From NCBI RefSeq assembly GCF_012273895.1, contig NC_052115.1, positions 8,301,183-8,365,182 on the forward strand: DNA of 64,000 nt, written 5' to 3'. The notes under the pieces were generated by a model that did not search any database, was not told where the DNA came from, and saw only the letters and a list, made by a program, of their open reading frames with translations. How positions within the stretch are numbered: position 1 is the first letter of the stretch; each line of letters starts with the position of its first letter. The DNA is from Zerene cesonia (Eukaryota > Arthropoda > Insecta > Lepidoptera > Pieridae). Position numbers and translations under genes: made by a program. This document shows positions 56,377 to 64,000 of this stretch, piece after piece.

Positions 56377-59300
56377 ATGACGACAAATCCACGTAAAGGC
56401 ACGGATCCAGTGCCTATGGAAGAAAGTGATCAACTCACTATTCGACCACTGTAAATATATTTTATTTAATCTCGAATACTCACTTCAAATTATATGTATT
56501 TTAGCGTACTTGCCTACATGCATTATTTATAACATTGCCATTCTTTACTATGGAGTTAATTGTGAAGTTAAATCATATTTCTTTGACTATTACACAGAAG
56601 TTACCAATAAAAACTGTTTTGTTTCAGTGGTGCTGGACAGGAAGTCGGTCGATCATGTATAATGCTTGAATTCAAAGGAAAGAAAATCATGGTAAGTAAA
56701 CTTCTGAGTTTGTCGCGAAACTATGCTTTTAGTAATTTTGATTGTACTAAAAAAATACTAACTTATGGTTATATTTTGTATAATTTCAGTTGGATTGCGG
56801 TATTCACCCTGGCTTATCGGGAATGGATGCTTTACCCTTTGTGGATTTAATTGAAGCTGATGAAGTGGATTTGCTGCTCATTTCACAGTTAGAATAAATA
56901 TATAATTTATATTTTCACATACACTCACATTGCTTAAACTTTAATACTTAAAAATAATATGAAATAAAATACATAAAACGCAAAGGTGACTGACTGATCT
57001 GTCAACACACAGCCCAAACTACTTGACTGATCTTGACAGAAGTTTGTTATACAGATAGCTGTGATGTAGACATATAAAAATATTTCTAATATATCCTATC
57101 CCTAGGGTATAAAATCAGGGATGAATATTTTTACTACTGTTACTATATTTTCTATGTATTTTGCTTAACTTAAATGTTTTCACATATTGTATATTATTTG
57201 AAAAATGAATGTACTGATGAAGATGGTATACAATAGCAGAATAATGCAAATAAAATATTTCTAATCAATTATATATTTTTTAGTTTTCATTTAGATCACA
57301 GCGGAGCACTGCCATGGTTCTTGACGAAGACATCATTCAAAGGCAGAGTATTCATGACGCATGCAACAAAAGCCATATATAGGTGGCTTGTCTCAGATTA
57401 TATTAAAGTCAGGTATGTATGACTCCATGTGAGTTCTATTTAAATCAATACAAACTTACAAAACAAACGAAATACATATATTTTTTTCTTATAAGTATTG
57501 CGAAATCAACTATATCAATATACAATTTTATTGTTAACCAACTTCAAAAAGGGAGTAGGGGTAGGCTCAATTGGTCTTAATGTACTTTTTCCCTTATAAC
57601 TTTTAAGTGAACCATTTTAATGATTGCTTTTTATTCAAAAGCTGACACCTTCCATGTAATCCTGTTAAAAGTTGGTTAAGTTCTGACAATTCATATGTGG
57701 TTTAGGTGTATTTTTGTTACAAATGTTCAATGAATGTTTTTTTATAATTATTTATTATTATTATATATGTAATGTGGAGATATGACATCCTAAAGGAATT
57801 CAAATTACCATCTCTTTGATGAATGTTTTCGTGAAGATTAATTAAAATATTTAAATAAATCTCCAGTAACATATCAACGGAACAAATGCTGTACACAGAA
57901 TCGGATCTGGAAGGTTCCATGGATCGTATAGAGACAATAAACTTCCATGAAGAGAAGGATGTGAAGGGAGTCAGATTCTGGGCCTACAATGCAGGGCATG
58001 TGCTTGGTGCTGCTATGTTTATGATTGAGATTGCTGGTGTTAAAGTGAGTTGATTTTTATTTTGAAATATTAGTTCACTCTTAGGATATCTAAGAAAAAA
58101 ACACCTCAGCATTGATCTTTAATGATATTCCACCTAATTACGTATTTAAGTTGTTGCATTATAAGTTTGCATTGTTATAACATCTCTGTTTTAAATAAAA
58201 GCAAAATCAAAAGCTTCTCAGTGTTAACCTTCAATGATATTTCAAATGTTGTATTGTAAAAGTTTATATTGTGTGTTTTGAATGTGTGAAAATTTTACTC
58301 ATTTTCACGTGAAAAAGTAACAAACATACACTTTTTTACAAACATTTATAATATTAGTAGGAAGTAGGATATGAGGAGAAATGAAGTGGAATAATCAATT
58401 TGTTCGTGTTTTACAGATTTTATACACGGGGGATTTCTCAAGGCAAGAAGACAGGCATTTAATGGCTGCAGAAATACCCAGCGTCCATCCAGATGTGCTC
58501 ATTACAGTGAGTTTTACTTTTGCATCAAATTTTTTAAATCTTTCACAATGTACCAGTGGGTAAAAGAAGTCAGCTGATTTGAACTTGATGTACTGAATAG
58601 GGTACAATACCATTACATTTTCCTGATTGAGTTAGCTACCAATAAGGCTGCCTTTTGTTTTTTTATCGTCGGTAATGGAGCTGGTGCGTCGCCTGATGGT
58701 AAGCGCTTCCACCGCACGTGAACATTTGGAGAGACATAAGGTCGATAGCAGACCTTAAACCTCTACAAACGGATTGCCGACTTCAAATTGGAATGAAGAA
58801 AGGATTGACGAGAGTAATAAAGGCTGTCCTTTGACTGGGAAGGGTAAAGAAAAGGATATGAGCCTAATTCACTGAATGCTATTTCACCCCGGTTTTCTGT
58901 GGCGGTGTGGTACTTCCCCGGTGCGAGCTGGTCTAATTCTTGCCGAAGTGTGTTCGACTACCACATACAAGACATAAATTTGATTCTAGCCATTTGAACA
59001 ATCTGGGCCCATGACCTATAAATGATAAGCACAGTGGACGGGCAGCAACTGATTCTTTATTAAAAGTTTTGAGCATAGTTGAGCATAGATGGCGCAAAGT
59101 GTTACATTTTGTTATAAACTTCAACAGTTCCCAATTCCGCAATGTGGTAGTTATTGCAGTAGCAAAATGTGGTTGACTATCTATATCTCTACTATAAAAG
59201 TGTTACTAAAGTGATTATATTTTTTATCGTTTTCTTGGTAAACGGACAACAACTTATATCTGGACTAACAACTTGTGTCTGGTAAATTGCTTCTATAAAA

Positions 59301-60658
59301 ATATACATATGGTATACAATATCAGGAGTCCACATACGGCACGCATATCCACGAGAAGCGGGAAGAGCGCGAGAGTCGCTTCACCAGCCTGGTGAGCGAC
59401 ATCGTGATGCGCGGCGGCCGCTGCCTCATACCCGTGTTCGCGCTGGGCCGGGCGCAGGAGCTGCTGCTCATTCTGGGTGAGTCGCGACGGGACTCCACAT
59501 CTCTCATCTCTCTCTCTATATCTCTCTCTCTCTCTCTTTCTCTCTCTCCCTCTCTCTTTCTCTTTCTCTCTGCCTCTCTACTCATCAGTATAGATAGGAG
59601 CGAGAGAGTCGCTGTAACGCATGTACTTATACAGGACAGGAGTTAATATCCCTAAAGAAATCTTTCCTGATCAGATTTAAAGCCCTGGGTTCTTGCTGAA
59701 TGTTTGTTTAATAAGAATATTGCATCACTACGTTGTTAATGTGATGATAATGAGGTGATAATGCATGTTGAATAGATAGAGATCTCGCCCTAAGAGCAAG
59801 CACTGAGCAAAGTCTGCAGTAGCATTGTCGTAGGTTGGATAACCACACTGTTGCTCTCCTGCTCAACAAATGTTTACCATGAACGCAAACTTTTGAAAAG
59901 CAAGGCTTTACAAACTTTTAAAATGCAGTTTATGGTCCTTCGAGGATACTATAAAAACAACGAAAATTCGTTTTTATCTATACTATCTACTACTACTACT
60001 AACATTGTAATACTAAAAGTTTGTTGGTTTATTTAAACGCACTAATCTCGGGAACTACTGGTCCGATTTGAAAAATTATTTCAGTGTTAGATAGCCCATT
60101 TATTGAGGAAGGCTATAGGCTATATATGTACCACGGGCGAAGTCGGGGCGGACCGCTAGTCGTATTGTATATGAAATTAATACTAACATTACTAATTTTT
60201 AGTTACTATCAAACACATTTAACAACTTATAACATTTGGATAGTTTACTCGTTTCAAATGATTTATTCAAGTATATAAATATGTACAATGCTTTTGCCCG
60301 CGGCTTCGCACGCCTTAACTCGGAATTGTTTAATTAATGTTATTATCTTATATCTTATATTATATCTTAATACTATTATTACTCATCAAAGCCCAAGAAT
60401 ATATGGGGACATAGGGACAGACAGACAGAGAAAGCGACTTCGTTTTATACTAACTGCTACGCGGTGATCCGCACTTTTCTAGACGAGTACTGGTCCCTGC
60501 ACCCCGAGCTGCAAGACATACCGATATACTACGCGTCGTCGCTCGCGAAGAAGTGCATGGCGGTGTACCAGACCTACGTGAACGCGATGAACGATCGCAT
60601 CCGCCGGCAGATAGCCGTCAACAATCCCTTCGTCTTCAGACATATATCAAACTTGAAG
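56377..60658 (+). CDS. CPSF3: Cleavage and polyadenylation specificity factor subunit 3 (CPSF73), first 8 exons, 320 aa, 3' half absent
   Basis: Endonuclease of the pre-mRNA 3'-end cleavage complex (also histone mRNA processing); nuclear. Exons: 56377-56450, 56628-56691, 56790-56887, 57284-57412, 57867-58044, 58417-58506, 59326-59476, 60483-60658; phases agree. Metallo-beta-lactamase motifs are all present: LDCGIHPG (47-54), HFHLDH (79-84), NAGHVLG with His166, LYTGDFSR with Asp187. The beta-CASP domain begins with ESTYGTHIHEKREERE (from 212) and GRCLIPVFALGRAQE. The model stops at NLK with a good GTAAGT donor, about 320 of the usual ~685 residues; the beta-CASP motif B and C histidines and the C-terminal domain are not in the window. 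Downstream lies DHCR24 on the other strand, then N. Exon 3 uses a weak donor (GTTAGA). Confidence 0.93.
57537..57722 (+). repeat. Dispersed repeat (CCAACTTCAAAAAGGGAGTA type) in CPSF3 intron 4
   Basis: AACCAACTTCAAAAAGGGAG, TTGGTTAAGTTCTGACAATT and a TTTTTGTTA end; same family as 7262-7445. Confidence 0.45.
58655..58966 (-). mobile_element. A-tailed retroposon family 3 in CPSF3 intron 6
   Basis: Reverse orientation: TTTTTTATCGTCGGTAATGG to GAAGTGTGTTCGACTACCAC, moderately diverged. Confidence 0.65.
59505..59582 (+). repeat. (TC)n microsatellite in CPSF3 intron 7
   Basis: Nearly pure CT/CTTT repeat about 30 nt after the exon 7 donor. It creates spurious Arg/Glu-rich and Ser/Leu-rich ORFs on the two strands. 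Confidence 0.85.
60000..60160 (-). mobile_element. Short retroposon family 2 in CPSF3 intron 7
   Basis: TAACATTGTAATACTAAAAG to GGGGCGGACCGCTAGT; AATCTCGGGAACTACTGGTC and TAGCCCATTTATTGAGGAAG inside. Confidence 0.75.
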
Positions 60659-60692
60659 GTAAGTTATAATGAAGTTAATTTACATAAAAAAA

Positions 60693-60856
60693 ATCTATAC
60701 TAATATAATAAAGCTGAAGAGTTTGTTTGTTTGGACGCGCTGATCTCAGGAACTGCTGGTCCGATTTGAAAATATTTCAGCGTTAGACTAGCTCATATAT
60801 TAGAAAGGCTACAGGCTATATATATACCATGGGCGGAGCCGGGGCGGACCGCTAGT
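60693..60856 (-). mobile_element. Short retroposon family 2, 35 nt past the last seen CPSF3 exon
   Basis: ATCTATACTAATATAATAAA GCTG start, GATCTCAGGAACTGCTGGTC, and end GGGGCGGACCGCTAG. It lies at the start of the intron that should follow CPSF3 exon 8. Confidence 0.75.
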
Positions 60857-61081
60857 AGTTAATATAGACCAAGTTACAATAATTTCTAGCAAATACTCGA
60901 TATCAACTGCAATAATGAAAGAAAAGTATTTTTATACTATGTACATTTGATTTCTAACATAAAATCAGAAAATATTATTCATAGTGTGATGCTCAAGAAT
61001 TAATCGCCAGTTTCAATATGATAACAATGAAAAACTATCTTAAGTTTCCAATATGTTTAATAGACGACGTTCTAGAAGAAT

Positions 61082-63427
61082 CTATTGCTCAGATATAGCA
61101 TTCTCTTCTCCAATAGCGAACACGTCAATTTCCGGCTTGACCTTATCATACAAGTGCGGGAACGCTCCCTCAGCCCTGTACTTCTTCCTAACAACTTCAT
61201 ACAATGAGAGATCAAACATTTTCTCAAACTCATTCCTTGTCATGAATATATCCGCATACAAGAACGAAAACCCACCGACGTCTCTCGTAAATTGTTCCAT
61301 TGTTCGCATCGCTTTAACTGGGTTATACGGTTTCTTGTCTTTGACCTTGCCCGGGACGCCGTAAACACCCAAATCGTTGTACATTGCGTAGTTAGTACCG
61401 GGCACCATGTATTTAGCTTGCGGTCGAGCGAGTTGGCCGGACGATGGACCGTGATCGATTACTTTGCACGGATAAACCAATAGCGGGAATTTCTCGAACA
61501 GTTCTGTGGAGATTTCGATTTGCTGTTCCAATTCCTGTATCGGCAAAACTATATCTTGGAAGACTTGCTTCGTAAACGTGTACGCTCTTACTCCTGGTGT
61601 TGTGGTGAACTTTAGGAAAGCCGGTTTCGGTGGTAGAAGCCAGCCAAATAAGGTCCTGAATATTGGATGATTGCCGAATGAAAGCATGTCTTCAACAACC
61701 CAGAATATGGGTCGGTTATGTCGCAACAAATAGTCTCTTAACGGTATTAGTTCGACGCTTTCGCCTTTCTTTAAAAATGATTCGACGTGTTTGTAAAACC
61801 AGGGTTTATACCACCTGGAGCAATGATTGACGATTATTTTGGAGTCGTAGTCAGAATAGTCACCTGTCATCACGACAGCCTCATCTTTACTGAAGATTGT
61901 GCCTTCAATATAATCGGGGAAGTAAATTGGTTTCGCCTGATTCGCTCCTGACACTTCTCGTATCAAGTCGCAATAGTTCTTCTGGCCTTTGACAGGAGTG
62001 TATTTTATCTTTATATAGGGCTTCACTTTTACTATTTTAAGGGTCAAAGCGACTAGAAAGCCCAAACTTCCGTGCGACCAGGGCAACGCTTTGTATAGGT
62101 CAGAATATTCGTTATCAGCTGTGGCTACTACCAGTGATCCATCACCCAAAACCACTTCGTAACTGGTGATGGTTTCGTGGTAGAGGCCCGCTTTGTGAGA
62201 ATGTGTCGACATACCGGTGCCAAACGCGAGACCTGGAGTTAAAAAAAATGTTTGGATATTAGTATTAAAAAAAGACTATTGTTAAGTAAGAACCATGAAA
62301 ATCATAGATGTTCCCCGCGGCTACAATCGCATGGAACTGGAGAAAAGTTAGCTTTTGCTAATTTAGACTATAATTTATTTGTCATTATTTGGTTCTAGTG
62401 TGGAAAAGTAAAAAAAATCGATTCCAACCTCATAAACGTTCACTTTTATTCCTATTGATGTGTGTGATGAGTATTTGTGTCATTTAACTGACCTCCCAAA
62501 GTGGCGTCCACCAATTCAATAGTCACCGCCAGAGAGTATCCCCTCGGTATCAAATACTCCGTGATATCCCCAATAGTGACCATTGGCTCCACTCTCACAG
62601 CCATAGCATTTTCATCCAGCTCTAGTATGTCGTACAGAGGGATCGGCACTCGATGGTGTAGATGCTTCTCGAAAAATGTGGTGGATAGCGAGAGCCAGTT
62701 GGGTCGCGATGTGCAGAGTAATCGGCCCTTTTTGTCCGGAATCTTGTTCCATTCTTGGACCTGAAATATTAGACCTGTATAGTCCTATTTAAAGGTATTA
62801 TAGTATTGCTAGCAGAATGCCCCGCCTCCTCCCTATCTTTTAAGTTTGATCAAGCTGCACATGCAGTGAGTGGTGAGCAAATTTGATTAAAATCGGTTGG
62901 GTAGTTAAGGAGTCCATGGCGGACAAACAGCGTGACCCGTAATGTATATATATTAAGATGTTATGCATGATGCAGTTATCGATTATGTGTGTATTCTGTT
63001 TCTTTCTGGAATACGAATTGTTTCCAGCAGAATTATCACCAATTATCATAATTATTGCGTGATCTATTGGTAATTAGCAGAAGTTTAACTTAATTGGGTC
63101 ATTAATAATAGCATCGACATTAAATTATATTGTTTAGTTCATCTTCTCATTAGGTACCTGCGTTTATCATATGTAATTGATCGTGGAACACAGCATTGGT
63201 TATTTTTTTTAATAATAGTAAATGAATTGAATCTATACCCTGGCCTGTATCTTCCTGACGGCGGTGACGTGTCTCTGAGGATCGCTCGACAGTCTGCGAA
63301 CAGCGTTGCTTATGCGCAGGATAAGTGTAAATAGGAAAGATGCAGGCAGACAAAACGCGCATACAACGAACTCGCGATGATCTTCCAGCCATTGGATCAG
63401 CCGGTTTCTTACGAAGCCTGGTATCAT
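61082..63427 (-). CDS. DHCR24: Delta(24)-sterol reductase (DHCR24), complete, 3 coding exons, 535 aa
   Basis: FAD-dependent reductase of the sterol side-chain C24 double bond in the ER membrane. Insects do not make sterols; plant-feeding insects use this enzyme to turn desmosterol from dealkylated phytosterols into cholesterol. Coding exons: 63427-63239, 62760-62493, 62232-61082; phases agree, stop TAG. One N-terminal membrane segment at about 21-41 (FVVCAFCLPASFLFTLIL). FAD-binding region: RVEPMVTIGDITEYLIPRGY, GTGMSTHSHKAGLYHE, LPWSHGSLGFLVAL. The C-terminal part keeps YKPWFYKHVESFL, IFRTLFGWLLPPK and FSFLYADIFMTRNEFEKMFD. Length is close to the human 516 aa. An acceptor (TTCCAG) lies 8 nt upstream of the ATG, so a non-coding first exon probably sits in the terminal gap. 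It lies antisense to, and immediately past, the truncated CPSF3. Confidence 0.95.
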
Positions 63428-63592
63428 GGTGACGTCTGGAAAAATAATGCAGTTATTGGGGGGGGGCGTTATCGCTCAAAAGCAATTTTATTCAAGCAAT
63501 AGAGAAAGTTCACCTGTTACCTCTACTGAACCTTAGCCACATTGTTAGGCATTGTTATTATGTTATTTTTGATGTCAGTTTCCTTCGTCAGT

Positions 63593-64000
63593 NNNNNNNN
63601 NNNNNNNNNNNNNNNNNNNNNNNNNNNNNNNNNNNNNNNNNNNNNNNNNNNNNNNNNNNNNNNNNNNNNNNNNNNNNNNNNNNNNNNNNNNNNNNNNNNN
63701 NNNNNNNNNNNNNNNNNNNNNNNNNNNNNNNNNNNNNNNNNNNNNNNNNNNNNNNNNNNNNNNNNNNNNNNNNNNNNNNNNNNNNNNNNNNNNNNNNNNN
63801 NNNNNNNNNNNNNNNNNNNNNNNNNNNNNNNNNNNNNNNNNNNNNNNNNNNNNNNNNNNNNNNNNNNNNNNNNNNNNNNNNNNNNNNNNNNNNNNNNNNN
63901 NNNNNNNNNNNNNNNNNNNNNNNNNNNNNNNNNNNNNNNNNNNNNNNNNNNNNNNNNNNNNNNNNNNNNNNNNNNNNNNNNNNNNNNNNNNNNNNNNNNN
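63593..64000. other. Assembly gap running off the window end
   Basis: At least 408 N. It may hide the DHCR24 5' exon and further CPSF3 exons. Confidence 0.95.

Noticed and set aside
59322..59646. Arg/Glu-rich (minus) and Ser/Leu-rich (plus) ORFs
   Set aside because: Both are translations of the (TC)n microsatellite following CPSF3 exon 7; only 59326-59476 plus is coding.
56377..60658. CPSF2 or INTS11 for the metallo-beta-lactamase gene
   Set aside because: The start MTTNPRKGTDPVPMEESDQL, intact HFHLDH and ESTYGTHIHEKREERE are CPSF3; CPSF2 lacks catalytic residues and INTS11 has a different N-terminus.
1..64000. CRISPR arrays, prokaryotic operons, plasmid or phage modules
   Set aside because: No regularly spaced repeats or prokaryotic gene structure; split genes and SINEs show a eukaryotic chromosome.

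Overview
The window is nuclear DNA from an insect, almost certainly a moth or butterfly. Genes are split by small to medium GT-AG introns, the background is AT-rich, and the introns are packed with short retroposons of types I know from Lepidoptera (3' ends such as 'ATTTATAATATTAGTAGGAT', tRNA-derived SINEs, 'GACATAAAAAA' A-tailed repeats). Three runs of N (30832-31831, 49826-49925, 63593-64000) are assembly gaps. All gene models come from reading splice sites by eye; reading-frame phase was checked at every junction.

Layout. 1-2161: intergenic, AT-rich, with repeat fragments. 2162-18369 (minus): a complete 13-exon gene for a 647-aa membrane acyltransferase of the nose-resistant-to-fluoxetine (NRF-6) family. 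18370-26564: about 8 kb intergenic, with retroposons, a decayed tandem duplication, palindromes, and the 3' UTR of the next gene at its right end. 26565-47325 (minus): a NEDD4-type HECT ubiquitin ligase (C2, three WW domains, HECT); 19 coding exons were found (1,008 aa) and the first coding exon was not. 47326-49825: no gene found. 49944-50060 (plus): the last coding exon of an unidentified gene whose upstream part falls in or before a gap. 50191-53500: repeats, including a 761-bp hAT-like element with a perfect 8-bp target duplication.

53547-55268 (minus): three intronless ORFs packed head to tail in one reading frame: METTL23-like methyltransferase, SLIRP-like RNA-binding protein and ACBD6-like acyl-CoA-binding ankyrin protein. 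Spacers are 3 and 12 nt, with one polyadenylation signal after the last ORF. This looks like a polycistronic unit and is the most striking item here. 56377-60658 (plus): the first eight exons of CPSF3 (CPSF73, the pre-mRNA 3' endonuclease), divergent from METTL23; its second half is absent from the window. 61082-63427 (minus): a complete three-exon DHCR24 (delta24-sterol reductase), lying where the rest of CPSF3 would be expected, so it is either nested in a CPSF3 intron or brought there by a misjoin.

The genes are housekeeping or metabolic and do not form one pathway. SLIRP and METTL23 act in RNA and protein-methylation biology, ACBD6 and DHCR24 in lipid metabolism, NEDD4 in membrane-protein ubiquitination.
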